Shown here: one piece after another, positions 1-8,617 of the stretch | Numbering within the stretch: position 1 is the first letter of the stretch | How the letters are laid out: each line of letters begins with the position of its first letter | DNA from: an uncultured Alphaproteobacteria bacterium | Lineage (GTDB): Bacteria; Pseudomonadota; Alphaproteobacteria; Paracaedibacterales; CAIULA01 | NCBI GenBank assembly: GCA_903905285.1 | Contig: CAIVFQ010000199.1 | Coordinates: forward strand, 1 to 25,164 | Length of the DNA stretch: 25,164 nt | Reading direction: 5' to 3' | Translations under genes and position numbers: made by a program | The notes under the pieces: generated by a model | What the model was told of the DNA's origin: nothing | Seen by the model: the letters and a program-made list of their open reading frames with translations, nothing else | Databases searched by the model: none

Positions 1-98
1 GAGATTAGGGGCTGGACAAGAGCCAACAACCCATCATTCTTCTCTGTAAATTTTTTTACAAATAGGCCGACATCAGAATAGTGAGAAAATTGTTCCAT
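1..98 (-). CDS. N-terminus of an unidentified protein, cut by the left edge
   Basis: On the minus strand an ATG at 96-98 opens a frame that stays open for 32 codons to the window edge. The peptide starts MEQFSHYSDVGLFVKKF and is fairly balanced in composition, with no signal peptide. An AAGG element lies about 10 bases upstream of the ATG, which supports the start, and an in-frame TAA lies some 30 bases further upstream. It follows pdhC in the same direction after a gap of about 140 bases. The next gene after pdhC is often lpd (E3), but this N-terminus lacks the GxGxxG FAD-binding start of lipoamide dehydrogenase, so it is not lpd. I do not recognise the family. With only 32 codons visible it could still be a chance frame. 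Confidence 0.4.
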   Translation of the reverse strand, partial: MEQFSHYSDVGLFVKKFTEKNDGLLALVQPLI

Positions 99-236
99 CT
101 CTAGTGACCTTCTTAACTTTAGAAATTAAGGAAAAATACTTATCCTAAATTTCCAAACTTACCACGCACTCCCATTTAGCAAAGTTTTAAGTGATGGTGA
201 AGTGTTATTTTTGCAGGCGTCCCGAAGGAATCTTGC

Positions 237-1442
237 TTATATCGCTAGTATTAATGGATTTTCAATTAATTCCTTAAAGACTTTCAAGAATTGGGCCCCA
301 AGTGCCCCATCTACAGCGCGATGATCAACCGACAAAGTGCACGTCATAACGGTCGCAATTTGCAACTGGCCATCTTTAACAACAGGCCTCTGCTCCCCTG
401 CCCCTACGGCTAAGATACACACCTGAGGTGGATTGATAATGGCGGCAAAGTCGCGCACCCCGTACATGCCCAGGTTCGACAAACTAAAGCTGCCCCCTTG
501 GTATTCCTCTGGCAATAATTGACCCGCCCGTGCGCGTTCGGCCAGGCTGCGAATTTCCTTTGAAATATCCAACAATGATTTCTGTTCGGCTGAGCGTACA
601 ATCGGGGTAATCAATCCCCCTTCTATTGCAACGGCCACAGCCACATCAGCATTTTGGTATTGGCGAACAAACGTATCGTGCCAGGTAACGTTGGCTTCAG
701 GCACCTTGATTAAAGCCAAAGCACAGGCGCGCACCACAAAGTCATTCACAGATACTTTTTGGGTTGAACTTGGCAATTCATTAAGCTGGCGCCGCAATAC
801 CAGTAACGCCCCTAAATCACAATCAACGCTTAGGTAGAAATGAGGAATGGTTTGTTTCGATTCAGTTAACCGTTTCGCAATGGTTTTGCGCATGCCATTC
901 AGTTTGATATCGGTATATCCACCATGGCTAACGGGGGCTTTACCAGCAGGTGTGGATTGCAAAGCTTTTTCAATATCAGCTTTGATAATGCGTCCCTTAG
1001 GCCCACTGCCGCCTAAATCGGCAACGTCTACGTTATGATGCTGTGCCAGGCGTTTAGCCAAAGGGGTGATAAAAACACGTTCACCAGAAGATACTGTCAT
1101 CGGCTTCGAAGGAGCAGGCTCTGCAGGAGACGATACTGCTGCTGGAATAGCGGTTGGCATCGTTTTACTTGGCATGTTTTCCAGGGCGCTGTGATCTTCC
1201 CCTTCTTCCAAAATCAAGGCAATCAGCGTATTAACAGGCACGCTGTCTGTTCCGGCCTCCACAAGAATTTTTGCCAGAACCCCTTCATCAACGGCTTCGA
1301 CCTCCATGGTCGCTTTATCGGTTTCAATTTCCGCTAATAGATCGCCCGACTTCACTAAGTCGCCTTCGTTTTTATGCCACTTGATCAAATTTCCTTCGGT
1401 CATCGTTGGACTTAAAGCTGGCATAAGAACTTGAATAGGCAT
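237..1442 (-). CDS. pdhC: Pyruvate dehydrogenase E2, dihydrolipoamide acetyltransferase
   Basis: E2 transfers the acetyl group from E1-bound hydroxyethyl-TPP through a swinging lipoyl arm to CoA and forms the cytoplasmic core of the pyruvate dehydrogenase complex. The 401-residue protein has the classic three-part layout. A single lipoyl domain spans about residues 1-76, with the lipoylated Lys43 in ETDKATMEVEA. A peripheral-subunit-binding domain lies at about 123-160 (ITPLAKRLA, GPKGRI). The catalytic acetyltransferase domain runs from about 175 to the end, with the active-site motif SVDHRAVDG (His374, Asp378). Alanine/proline-rich linkers separate the domains. An AAGGAT element precedes the ATG. 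It lies 26 bases after pdhB and is the last gene of a pdhA-pdhB-pdhC operon. Length and domain count match alphaproteobacterial PdhC with one lipoyl domain. The start is secure because the lipoyl domain begins at residue 2. Confidence 0.97.
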   Translation of the reverse strand: MPIQVLMPALSPTMTEGNLIKWHKNEGDLVKSGDLLAEIETDKATMEVEAVDEGVLAKILVEAGTDSVPVNTLIALILEEGEDHSALENMPSKTMPTAIPAAVSSPAEPAPSKPMTVSSGERVFITPLAKRLAQHHNVDVADLGGSGPKGRIIKADIEKALQSTPAGKAPVSHGGYTDIKLNGMRKTIAKRLTESKQTIPHFYLSVDCDLGALLVLRRQLNELPSSTQKVSVNDFVVRACALALIKVPEANVTWHDTFVRQYQNADVAVAVAIEGGLITPIVRSAEQKSLLDISKEIRSLAERARAGQLLPEEYQGGSFSLSNLGMYGVRDFAAIINPPQVCILAVGAGEQRPVVKDGQLQIATVMTCTLSVDHRAVDGALGAQFLKVFKELIENPLILAI

Positions 1443-1468
1443 AAAGAGGATCCTTGTTTTATCTATAT

Positions 1469-2452
1469 TTACTTATAACAAACGGTCTTGACCGCCTGAA
1501 TAATTTTATCAACACTGGGTAAAGCCAGTTTCTCTAAGTTGGCGGCATATGGCAAGGGCACATCTTCCGCCGTCACCCGAACAGGCTGTGCGTCTAAATA
1601 ATCAAAGGCCTTTTCACACACAACGGTGCAAACCTCTGAACCCATGCCCGCCACCGGCCAACCTTCTTCCAGGCTGACGATGCGGTTGGTTTTTTGCACA
1701 GACCGAATGATGGTATCGGTATCCAGGGGGCGCAGAGTCCGAAGGTCAACAACCTCCACGTCAATTCCTTCCTTCGCCAATTGCTCGGCCGCCTCAAGGG
1801 CATAACCAACCATCATTGAAAAGGCCGTCACGGTTACGTCTTTGCCTTGGCGCACCACCGCTGCCTTACCTAAAGGTAAAATATAATCAGGGTCAGTCGG
1901 CACCTCAAAGGAACGGCCATACATTAGTTCATGTTCCAAAAAGATCACAGGATTCGGGTCACGAATGGCTGCCTTTAACAACCCCTTTGCATCGGCTGCA
2001 CTGTAAGGGCTGACCACTTTCAGGCCTGGACAGTGGGCATACCAGCTGGCAAAACATTGGGAATGCTGCGCACCCACACGAGATGCCGCACCGTTGGGCC
2101 CACGGAACACAATCGGGCAGCCCATTTGTCCGCCAGACATATATAATGTTTTTGCTGCCGAGTTAATAATCTGATCAATCGCCTGCATGGAAAAGTTAAA
2201 GGTCATAAATTCTACAATAGGCTTTAAACCGCCAAACGCTGCACCAACGCCGATACCCGCAAAACCATGTTCGGTAATGGGGGTGTCGATGATACGCTTG
2301 GGGCCAAATTCGTCCAAAAGTCCTTGGCTGACCTTATAGGCACCTTGGTACTGCGCGACTTCTTCGCCCATCAGGAAAACATTGGAATCACGGCGCATTT
2401 CTTCGGCCATGGCATCGCGTAAAGCTTCACGAATGGTTAACATTTGGGTCAT
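1469..2452 (-). CDS. pdhB: Pyruvate dehydrogenase E1 component, beta subunit
   Basis: With PdhA it forms the thiamine-diphosphate-dependent E1 that decarboxylates pyruvate and reductively acetylates the lipoyl arm of E2. The 327-residue protein starts directly with the transketolase-like pyrimidine-binding domain ([18 protein letters not shown] at about 28-45; [34 protein letters not shown]). The C-terminal transketolase domain follows from about residue 200 ([22 protein letters not shown]). Many free-living alphaproteobacteria carry an extra lipoyl domain at the N-terminus of PdhB. This one has none, as in Rickettsia-type proteins. Its ATG overlaps the TGA of pdhA by four bases (ATGA), which implies translational coupling. 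Confidence 0.97.
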   Translation of the reverse strand: MTQMLTIREALRDAMAEEMRRDSNVFLMGEEVAQYQGAYKVSQGLLDEFGPKRIIDTPITEHGFAGIGVGAAFGGLKPIVEFMTFNFSMQAIDQIINSAAKTLYMSGGQMGCPIVFRGPNGAASRVGAQHSQCFASWYAHCPGLKVVSPYSAADAKGLLKAAIRDPNPVIFLEHELMYGRSFEVPTDPDYILPLGKAAVVRQGKDVTVTAFSMMVGYALEAAEQLAKEGIDVEVVDLRTLRPLDTDTIIRSVQKTNRIVSLEEGWPVAGMGSEVCTVVCEKAFDYLDAQPVRVTAEDVPLPYAANLEKLALPSVDKIIQAVKTVCYK

Positions 2453-3450
2453 GCTGATTCCCCTATCAAAATGTCGGTGTAAAGCTCAGCCAGATCAGGC
2501 TCGGGCGAGGTTTGAGCAAAATCAACAGTTTCTATCATGATTTCCTTAATTTCTTTATCAAGCGCTTTTAAATCTTCTTCAGTGGCGATTTTATGACCCA
2601 GAATTAATTGTCGCACCCGTTCGACGGCATCTTGGTTTTGGCGATAGTCTTCCACCTCTTCCTTGCTGCGATACTTGCCAGGATCAGACATGGAATGCCC
2701 GCGATAGCGGTAGGTTTTAATATGCAACAGGGCTGGCCCCTGCCCGCTTCTGGCATGGTTAATGGCCCAGTCACCAGCTTCGCGCACAGCTAACAAATCC
2801 ATGCCGTCGACCAATTTTCCAGGAATGCCGTAAGGTTCCCCCCGTTTATAAAAATCACCATTAGCAGACGCCCGCTGGACGGACGTTCCCATGCCATATT
2901 GGTTGTCCTCCACAATGTACACAACAGGAAGCTGCCAAAGGGCGGCCATGTTAAAGGATTCGTAGACTTGCCCTTGGTTCACAGCCCCATCACCCATATA
3001 GGCCAAGCAAACGCCGTTGTCTTGTTTGTATTGGTGCGCAAAAGCAAGGCCCGTTCCAATCGGAACTTGCGCCCCCACAATGCCATGCCCGCCAAAGAAA
3101 TTCTTTTCACGGCTGAACATATGCATTGAGCCGCCCTTGCCACGGGAATAGCCACCGCTGCGTCCAGTCAGCTCGGCCATCACGCCACGAGGATCCATGT
3201 CACAGGCCAACATATGCCCATGATCGCGATATGTGGTAATGACGGTATCCTGGGGCTGTGCAGCCGCCTGCAAGCCAACCACGACGGCCTCTTGCCCAAT
3301 ATAAAGATGGCAAAATCCACCAATTAGGCCCATGCCATACAATTGACCGGCTTTTTCTTCAAACCGACGGATTAGAACCATTCGGAGATAAGCTTTCAGC
3401 AACGTTTCTGGTGTGAAACTGCCCAAAGCGGATGTTACGCTTTTTGCCAT
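2449..3450 (-). CDS. pdhA: Pyruvate dehydrogenase E1 component, alpha subunit
   Basis: This is the TPP-binding E1-alpha subunit, partner of PdhB. The 333-residue protein carries the TPP/Mg motif starting at [20 protein letters not shown] and ending at EDNQYGMGT, where the usual ENN is EDN but the metal-binding Asn is kept. It also has [11 protein letters not shown] near residue 45, [17 protein letters not shown] near 95-110, and the phospho-loop-like [16 protein letters not shown] near the C-terminus. It is the first gene of pdhABC. A possible AGGAGA ribosome-binding element lies about 14 bases before the ATG, a little far. The gap to tatD upstream is 79 bases, so transcription from its own promoter or read-through from tatD are both possible. 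I see no convincing promoter in that gap. Confidence 0.97.
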   Translation of the reverse strand: MAKSVTSALGSFTPETLLKAYLRMVLIRRFEEKAGQLYGMGLIGGFCHLYIGQEAVVVGLQAAAQPQDTVITTYRDHGHMLACDMDPRGVMAELTGRSGGYSRGKGGSMHMFSREKNFFGGHGIVGAQVPIGTGLAFAHQYKQDNGVCLAYMGDGAVNQGQVYESFNMAALWQLPVVYIVEDNQYGMGTSVQRASANGDFYKRGEPYGIPGKLVDGMDLLAVREAGDWAINHARSGQGPALLHIKTYRYRGHSMSDPGKYRSKEEVEDYRQNQDAVERVRQLILGHKIATEEDLKALDKEIKEIMIETVDFAQTSPEPDLAELYTDILIGESA

Positions 3451-3529
3451 AAAGTAAACTCAAGTCTCCTAAAATTAACTCTTCTTTCCTAGCCGTATTT
3501 GACCAAGATTGCAAGCTTAGCAACAAAAA

Positions 3530-4303
3530 TCACTTAGGAGGTGCCTTAGAAAACAAATCAAAAAAATTCTTCGTTGTATTTATCGCAACGTCTTCAAAAA
3601 TTATCCCTTTCGCTTCGGCAATCTTTTCGGCATTAAGACGGGTGTAGGCTGGCTCATTTCGTTTGCCGCGGTGGGGAATGGGGGCCAGGAACGGTGAATC
3701 GGTTTCCACCAGAATACGATCCATCGGCGCAAATTGAACCACTTGGCGTAACTCTTCGGCAGTTTTAAACGTGATAATACCTGAAAAAGACAGGTAAAAC
3801 CCACGGTCCAAGGCCGCCCTAGCCAAGTCAGCTGATCCACTAAAACAATGAAACACGCCCTTAGCCTTTGGGTGATCATCAAGGCAAGCTAACGTATCGT
3901 CGTCTGCTTCACGTGTGTGAATGATAATGGGCAAATCAAGGTCTGCTGATGCCTGTAGGTGCTGATGAAAGCAATCAAGCTGATCCTGGCGTGGGCTGTT
4001 GTTATAGTGATAATCCAAACCTGTCTCACCAATACCAATGGCCTTAGGGTGCTGAGCTAGTATTTTTAGAGAAGCCACTAAATCTTTTGAAACAAACTCA
4101 GCCGCATCATGAGGATGCACCCCAACCGAGAAAAACACCCGATCATACGTTTCGGCAATTTGTTGTAAATGCGCCGTTTGATCGAGACGGGTATTCACCG
4201 TCAGAAGTGTTGTTACCCCTTGCTGGTTAGCGTTTTGAATAACCTGATCCAGGTCGTTTTCAAATTCAGGAAAGTTTAAATGACAGTGACTATCAACAAG
4301 CAT
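3530..4303 (-). CDS. tatD: TatD family metal-dependent deoxyribonuclease
   Basis: TatD-family enzymes are TIM-barrel metal-dependent hydrolases with DNase/3'-5' exonuclease activity, usually thought to act in DNA repair or turnover in the cytoplasm. All metal ligands are visible in the 257 residues: His6 and His8 (DSHCH), Glu93 (IGETGLDYHY), His129 (IIIHTREAD), His152 (VFHCFSG) and Asp202 (VETDSPFLAP). The length is normal. In many alphaproteobacteria the orthologue (YcfH branch) lies right after tmk-holB-metG. Here holB and metG are 13 kb away on the other strand, so the cluster has been split. The start is set by the first metal motif beginning at residue 3. The ribosome-binding site is weak. 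Confidence 0.95.
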   Translation of the reverse strand: MLVDSHCHLNFPEFENDLDQVIQNANQQGVTTLLTVNTRLDQTAHLQQIAETYDRVFFSVGVHPHDAAEFVSKDLVASLKILAQHPKAIGIGETGLDYHYNNSPRQDQLDCFHQHLQASADLDLPIIIHTREADDDTLACLDDHPKAKGVFHCFSGSADLARAALDRGFYLSFSGIITFKTAEELRQVVQFAPMDRILVETDSPFLAPIPHRGKRNEPAYTRLNAEKIAEAKGIIFEDVAINTTKNFFDLFSKAPPK

Positions 4304-4385
4304 AAGAACGTATTTCTTTTAATTTCATTCTAAAAAGATATATTTTTTATGCGGTTTTGGCTATGATTCTGACACATTAAAAATC

Positions 4386-4394
4386 TGTTATATT
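4386..4394 (+). promoter_or_regulatory. Candidate extended -10 promoter of the surface-glycan operon
   Basis: The sequence TGTTATATT reads as an extended -10 element (TGn followed by TATATT, five of six matches to TATAAT), 24 bases before the ATG at 4418. A CTGACA at 4369-4374 resembles a -35 box, but its 14-base spacer is short, so the extended -10 may do most of the work. The divergent tatD gene starts at 4303, so the 114-base gap must hold the start of this operon. Confidence 0.35.
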
Positions 4395-4417
4395 CATAAC
4401 GAGAGAGAAAAAAGCTG

Positions 4418-5404
4418 ATGTTAGAAAAGAAGGCAAAAATTGTCGTCGGTGGTGCTGGCGGTTTTATCGGTGGTGCGTTGATAAAGAACTTACAAGACCA
4501 AGGGTACACCAACCTGCGGGCTGTTGATATTAAACCGCTTGCCGAATGGTACCAAGTCGTCGACGGCGTTGATAACCGCATTCTAGACCTACAAGGAAAA
4601 GACGCCGCCTTCTCTGCCTGTGAAGGTGCTGAAACCGTTTTCAACCTGGCCGCTGATATGGGAGGCATGGGGTTTATTGAAAACAATAAAGCTTTGTGCA
4701 TGTTATCGGTTCTAATTAACACTCACATGTTAATGGCTGCCCATCACCATAAGGCAAAGCGTTTCTTTTTCTCCTCCTCTGCTTGCGTTTATGCTGCTGA
4801 CAAACAAACCGATGCCGACGTAACAGCTTTAAAAGAAGCCGATGCGTACCCCGCCATGCCAGAAGATGGTTACGGATGGGAAAAATTATTCAGCGAACGC
4901 ATGTGCCGCCATTACAGCGAAGATTTTGGGTTGATAACCCGTGTGGCCCGCTATCACAACGTTTATGGGCCCTTGGGCACCTATGATGGTGGTCGCGAGA
5001 AAGCGCCTGCAGCTATTTGCCGTAAAGTTATCGAGGCACAACAAAACCGTACAGGTGAAATTGAAATTTGGGGTGATGGGGAACAAACCCGCAGCTTTAT
5101 GTATATTGACGACTGCGTCGAAGGCTCCTTGAAAATCATGAACAGCCACATTGACTATCCTATTAACCTGGGCAGCTCTGAATTGGTTAGCATCAACCAG
5201 TTGGTCGATATTGTAGAAGAAATTGCCGGCGTTAAGCTTAAGCGTAATTATAACCTGTCAGCCCCCAAAGGTGTTCGCGGACGCAACAGCGATAATACGT
5301 TGATTAAGAAAGAACTGAATTGGGAACCATCAACATCGCTAAAAAACGGCATGCTCAAAACGTACGAATGGATTTATGAACAGATGGTTGCTGCCAAAAG
5401 CTAG
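4418..5404 (+). CDS. GDP-mannose 3,5-epimerase-like NAD-dependent epimerase
   Basis: This is an extended short-chain dehydrogenase (328 residues) that most resembles plant-type GDP-mannose 3,5-epimerase, which converts GDP-D-mannose to GDP-L-galactose and GDP-L-gulose. The NAD-binding GxxGxxG is at Gly12-Gly15-Gly18 and the YxxxK pair is Tyr152/Lys156. Family-specific stretches are LAADMGGMGFIENN (about 77-90), the Ser-Ala-Cys at 121-123, YGPLGTYDGGREKAP (about 183-197) and WGDGEQTRSFMYIDDC. Relative to the Arabidopsis enzyme these place the catalytic Cys145 and Lys217 equivalents at Cys123 and Lys195, at a constant offset of 22 (from memory of that structure). It heads a five-gene operon with a methyltransferase and a glycan ABC exporter, so it probably supplies a nucleotide sugar for a surface polysaccharide. 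The exact product is inferred. Confidence 0.85.
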   Translation: MLEKKAKIVVGGAGGFIGGALIKNLQDQGYTNLRAVDIKPLAEWYQVVDGVDNRILDLQGKDAAFSACEGAETVFNLAADMGGMGFIENNKALCMLSVLINTHMLMAAHHHKAKRFFFSSSACVYAADKQTDADVTALKEADAYPAMPEDGYGWEKLFSERMCRHYSEDFGLITRVARYHNVYGPLGTYDGGREKAPAAICRKVIEAQQNRTGEIEIWGDGEQTRSFMYIDDCVEGSLKIMNSHIDYPINLGSSELVSINQLVDIVEEIAGVKLKRNYNLSAPKGVRGRNSDNTLIKKELNWEPSTSLKNGMLKTYEWIYEQMVAAKS

Positions 5405-5435
5405 CTAAAATATCTTAAAAAAGGAAAAACATATA

Positions 5436-6407
5436 ATGATTTCTGCGTCCTCACCTTCTTATAAAAGTTGGCCTTATCCACTTAGTGAAATTAATTTCCT
5501 CACCCCAAAGGAAGAAGAGAATGTAATATTTGATTGCTTTGGAGGGGTCACGCAGAAAAAATATTTTGGTTCTAAGCAAGAACTTTTAAACGGGAAAACT
5601 GGGAACGTTTTAGAGGCATTTACTCTTGCCTACAATGAAGATTTTCATGCTTTTATAGATCTAGTTGGCGCAATCGAAAGCGCCAAACAATCCTTTTGCA
5701 TGGTAGAGCTAGGTGCTGGTTACGGTCGTTGGTTAGCGCTGGGGGCCAACGCTTGCAATTTAATGAATAAGCCTTTGGGTACTTTAATCGCCTGTGAAGC
5801 TGAACCAACCCATTACAAGTGGATGCAAGAACATTTTCGGGATAATAAACTTAATCCCGAAAATCACAAATTGGTTTGGGGAATCGTTTCTGATCAAGCT
5901 GGTTCTCTGCCTTTTTATGCCGGAAAATCGGACAGTTGGTATGGTCAGTCCATTGCTCAAAATGTTATTGATTATGGTGCCCCGGCGTCAGAAAACTTTT
6001 TAAAAAGAATCATAAAAAAGATGTTAGGAAGAAGCAGACACTCTGTTCCAGATTTTCCGGATTTTATAGATGTTCCTTGCTACTCGTTAGATTCTCTCCT
6101 TGAAAAAGTATCTCTGGTTGACTTTATGCATATGGATATTCAAGGGGCTGAATTTGATGTCTTGTCTACTTCTATGGAAACATTAAACCAAAAAGTTAAA
6201 AAAATTCATGTAGGAACACACAGCCCTGATGTTGAACCCACCAAAGGTCGAGACATGGACTTACTTATATATACGTTATTTCAAAGCCACGGATGGGAGA
6301 ATATAAACAGGATCGCACCTTTGTCTCAACAAGAATATGACGGTCACACCGTACATTTTGTTGATGGGGTTCAAACCTGGAACAACCCCAGACTTCAAAA
6401 TAATTAA
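5436..6407 (+). CDS. FkbM family SAM-dependent methyltransferase
   Basis: Probably an O-methyltransferase acting on a glycan or glycan end. The 323-residue protein has a SAM-binding motif I at about 89-99 (MVELGAGYGRW) and the FkbM-family signature near 229-240 (DFMHMDIQGAEFDV), where Asp233 and Glu239 sit at the usual positions. The first 80 residues have no recognisable domain and may contact the acceptor. A GGAAA element precedes the ATG by about 9 bases. The stop codon overlaps the start of the next gene by one base (TAATG), so this protein and the ABC permease are translationally coupled. A methyltransferase next to a Wzm/Wzt exporter fits chain-terminating methylation, but that is inference. 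The coding sequence looks somewhat richer in A+T than its neighbours. Confidence 0.85.
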   Translation: MISASSPSYKSWPYPLSEINFLTPKEEENVIFDCFGGVTQKKYFGSKQELLNGKTGNVLEAFTLAYNEDFHAFIDLVGAIESAKQSFCMVELGAGYGRWLALGANACNLMNKPLGTLIACEAEPTHYKWMQEHFRDNKLNPENHKLVWGIVSDQAGSLPFYAGKSDSWYGQSIAQNVIDYGAPASENFLKRIIKKMLGRSRHSVPDFPDFIDVPCYSLDSLLEKVSLVDFMHMDIQGAEFDVLSTSMETLNQKVKKIHVGTHSPDVEPTKGRDMDLLIYTLFQSHGWENINRIAPLSQQEYDGHTVHFVDGVQTWNNPRLQNN

Positions 6408-7231
6408 TGTCTGGCAAATTCTACACCTGCAAGCGACGTTCTGGATTTTCCTTAGACCCATTGGTTAACCTTTGGCATTACCGCAATTTGTTGTGGGTGT
6501 TTGTTAAGCGTGATTTGAAGGTAAGATATCGGTATACCATGCTGGGGGGGTTGTGGAGCATCATCCAACCCCTTAGCATGATGCTGATCTTTAGCTTGGT
6601 CTTTTCCCATATTTTCCATGTGCAAACAGCAGGCATCCCCTACCCCTTATTCAGTTATTCAGCATTAATCATTTGGCAGTCTGTCTCAAGAATGCTGACT
6701 CAAGGAGGAACCAGCCTAAGCGAATACGCGCCGATGCTATCAAAAGTTTATTTTCCCCGTCTGCTAGTACCCCTTGCAATTATTGTGGGAACCTGTGTTG
6801 ATTTTATAATTGCGTCAACCATTTTGCTGGGAATGATTGTCTTTTACGGGGTTGCCCTATCTCTTAACCTTTTATGGGTGCCGCTGATCTTATTAGTGAC
6901 CCTGTTCTTGACGATGGGATTATCCTTATGGGTTAGCGCCTTAGATGTTCAATTTCGGGACATTCGTGCGGCGCTTCCTTTCTTATTACAAGTTTGGATG
7001 TTTGCAACGCCCATTATGTACCCTGTGACAATCATCCCCGAACGGTTACATTCCTTGTATTATTTAAACCCGTTAGTAACCCAGGTTGAACTGTTTCGGT
7101 GGGCTTTGCTAGGGGGGCAACTACCAGATATGTTCTATGTTTTAACCTCAACTGCTTTTTCGGTGGTGATTTTTGTTTCTGGCCTAATCTTTTTTAATAA
7201 GATTGAGGGCACCATTGTCGATAGAATCTAA
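6407..7231 (+). CDS. ABC-2 type polysaccharide export permease (Wzm/KpsM/TagG type)
   Basis: This is the inner-membrane channel of an ABC transporter that exports an undecaprenyl-linked or lipid-linked glycan. The 274-residue protein has the ABC-2 membrane fold with about six hydrophobic segments: about 46-66, 75-95, 115-145, 150-175, 185-205 and 243-265. Typical sequence features are the N-terminal amphipathic WHYRNLLWVFVKRDLKVRYR (about 23-42) followed by MLGGLWSIIQPL, and near the C-terminal half FRDIRAALPFLLQVWMFATP. It is coupled to the methyltransferase upstream and lies 12 bases before the ATPase. It could be named wzm, rfbA, kpsM or tagG by different schemes. The substrate cannot be told from sequence, so I give no symbol. 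Confidence 0.92.
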   Translation: MSGKFYTCKRRSGFSLDPLVNLWHYRNLLWVFVKRDLKVRYRYTMLGGLWSIIQPLSMMLIFSLVFSHIFHVQTAGIPYPLFSYSALIIWQSVSRMLTQGGTSLSEYAPMLSKVYFPRLLVPLAIIVGTCVDFIIASTILLGMIVFYGVALSLNLLWVPLILLVTLFLTMGLSLWVSALDVQFRDIRAALPFLLQVWMFATPIMYPVTIIPERLHSLYYLNPLVTQVELFRWALLGGQLPDMFYVLTSTAFSVVIFVSGLIFFNKIEGTIVDRI

Positions 7232-7243
7232 AAAATTATATTT

Positions 7244-8008
7244 ATGACTCATCCCGCCATTATTGTTGACCACCTTACAAAAAGGTACCACCTAGGAAGC
7301 ATCCGCGAGGATTCCTTTAAAAAGGTTTTGGGCCAGTGGCTTGGGTTGCACAAAAAACCCACATCAGAAACAAAAGAATTTTTGGCGTTAAACGACGTTT
7401 CTTTCACCGTTAACCAGGGTGAAGTTTTGGGAATCGTCGGCCATAACGGGGCGGGGAAAAGTACATTATTAAAAGTTTTATCCCGCATTACCGAACCAAC
7501 TTCAGGTGAAGCCCGTGTCTATGGTCGTGTTGGTACATTGTTGGAAATTGGAACAGGCTTTCACCCTGACCTGAATGGACTTGAAAATATTTTTTTAAAC
7601 GGGTCGATCTTGGGTATGCGCCCTCAAGAGATTCGCGAATGTTTAGACGAAATTATTGCTTTCTCAGGGGTGGAAAAATTTATTTACACACCTGTTAAAC
7701 ATTATTCCAGTGGCATGATGGTTCGACTGGCTTTTTCTGTGGCTGCCCATTTGCAGGCTGACATCATTTTCCTTGATGAAGTATGGGGCGCGGGCGATCA
7801 AGAGTTTTCACAAAAAAGCATTGCCAAAATGAAAAGCATTGTAAAAAGTGGGCGCACCGTCGTTGTTATCTCTCATGACTTATCTATCTTAAAAGAGCTG
7901 TGCACCCGTTGCCTGTGGATGGAACAGGGGAAAATTATACTTGATGGCCCCGCTGATACAGTCATTGACACCTATAAGAAATCTGTGGGTATTCATGATC
8001 ACCAATAG
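7244..8008 (+). CDS. ABC transporter ATPase for polysaccharide export (Wzt/KpsT/TagH type), short form
   Basis: This is the nucleotide-binding partner of the preceding permease. In 254 residues it has Walker A at 66-74 (GHNGAGKST), the ABC signature at about 154-160 (YSSGMMV), Walker B at about 174-180 (IIFLDEV) and the H-loop His211 (VISHD). GTGFHPDLNG and GAGDQEF are typical of the O-antigen/teichoic acid exporter subfamily. It stops soon after the nucleotide-binding domain. The C-terminal carbohydrate-binding domain found in Wzt proteins that recognise a modified chain end is absent. The reading frame ends at TAG 8006-8008, 14 bases into the following Nudix gene, so it is part of the same operon. 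Confidence 0.93.
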   Translation: MTHPAIIVDHLTKRYHLGSIREDSFKKVLGQWLGLHKKPTSETKEFLALNDVSFTVNQGEVLGIVGHNGAGKSTLLKVLSRITEPTSGEARVYGRVGTLLEIGTGFHPDLNGLENIFLNGSILGMRPQEIRECLDEIIAFSGVEKFIYTPVKHYSSGMMVRLAFSVAAHLQADIIFLDEVWGAGDQEFSQKSIAKMKSIVKSGRTVVVISHDLSILKELCTRCLWMEQGKIILDGPADTVIDTYKKSVGIHDHQ

Positions 8009-8525
8009 AAAAGTTACGAAGCTATCGCCCTGGGTTAATTTGATTGAGAAAACCGTTGATCTGAAGGTGGGCCCTGCCCTGTACCATTGTTTTCAACAAA
8101 ATGATTATGTTGCGGTCTTGGCTGTGCGCGAAGATGGTAAAATTCCGATTGTTCGTCAATTTCGCGCCGCCATTGAACAATTTAACTGGGAATTACCAGG
8201 GGGAATTGTTGACACGGGGCAAACACCTTTACAAGCTTGCCGACAAGAACTGCATGAAGAAGCAGGCTTAGTCGTTCAAGACACTTATGACCTTGGTGCC
8301 CATTACCCTGATTGCGGCCGTTTGGAAAATAAAATTCATTCCTTTCTGGTTACCGCCACGTCTGACCCGGCCTTTGTGCCCGAACCTGATGTGGAACCGC
8401 ATTTTGTTACGTGGCAAGAATTATTAAACATGGTCAAGCAAGGTGACTTTGCCACTGCGCTGCATATCAGCACGCTATTCTTGGCTGTTAATCATCCTCA
8501 ATTTCCGCTTTTTAACAAGAACTAA
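7995..8525 (+). CDS. Nudix hydrolase, probable nucleotide-sugar or ADP-ribose pyrophosphatase
   Basis: Nudix enzymes hydrolyse nucleoside diphosphates linked to another group. In ADP-ribose/ADP-sugar members the pattern is a GGIVD-type Nudix box preceded by a WELPGG-like segment, as here (FNWELPGGIVDTG). The box ends QELHEEAGLV, so the metal-binding Glu residues are kept, but the consensus Glu after the GxxxxxG stretch is Gln and the Arg of REUXEE is also Gln. I chose ATG 7995 (176 residues), which overlaps the ATPase gene by 14 bases. An upstream in-frame start at 7941 would add 18 residues, wholly overlapping the ATPase gene, and has no homology-like content. Its place in the glycan operon suggests a nucleotide-sugar substrate, by inference only. 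Confidence 0.88.
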   Translation: MITNRKVTKLSPWVNLIEKTVDLKVGPALYHCFQQNDYVAVLAVREDGKIPIVRQFRAAIEQFNWELPGGIVDTGQTPLQACRQELHEEAGLVVQDTYDLGAHYPDCGRLENKIHSFLVTATSDPAFVPEPDVEPHFVTWQELLNMVKQGDFATALHISTLFLAVNHPQFPLFNKN

Positions 8526-8617
8526 ATTTAAAAGTTTTTCTTGTTTGTTTTTGCCTTGAATATTTCCATTTGTTTGCGTTATTGTTTATTTATTAGTTTG
8601 TTATTTAATGACCTGTG

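Noticed and set aside
4330..4722. 130-residue minus-strand frame opposite the epimerase gene
   Set aside because: It overlaps a gene with clear catalytic motifs and has no recognisable features or ribosome-binding site.
6365..6380. GGGGTTCAAACCTGG, like a tRNA T-arm
   Set aside because: It lies inside the methyltransferase coding sequence, with no acceptor stem or anticodon arm upstream.
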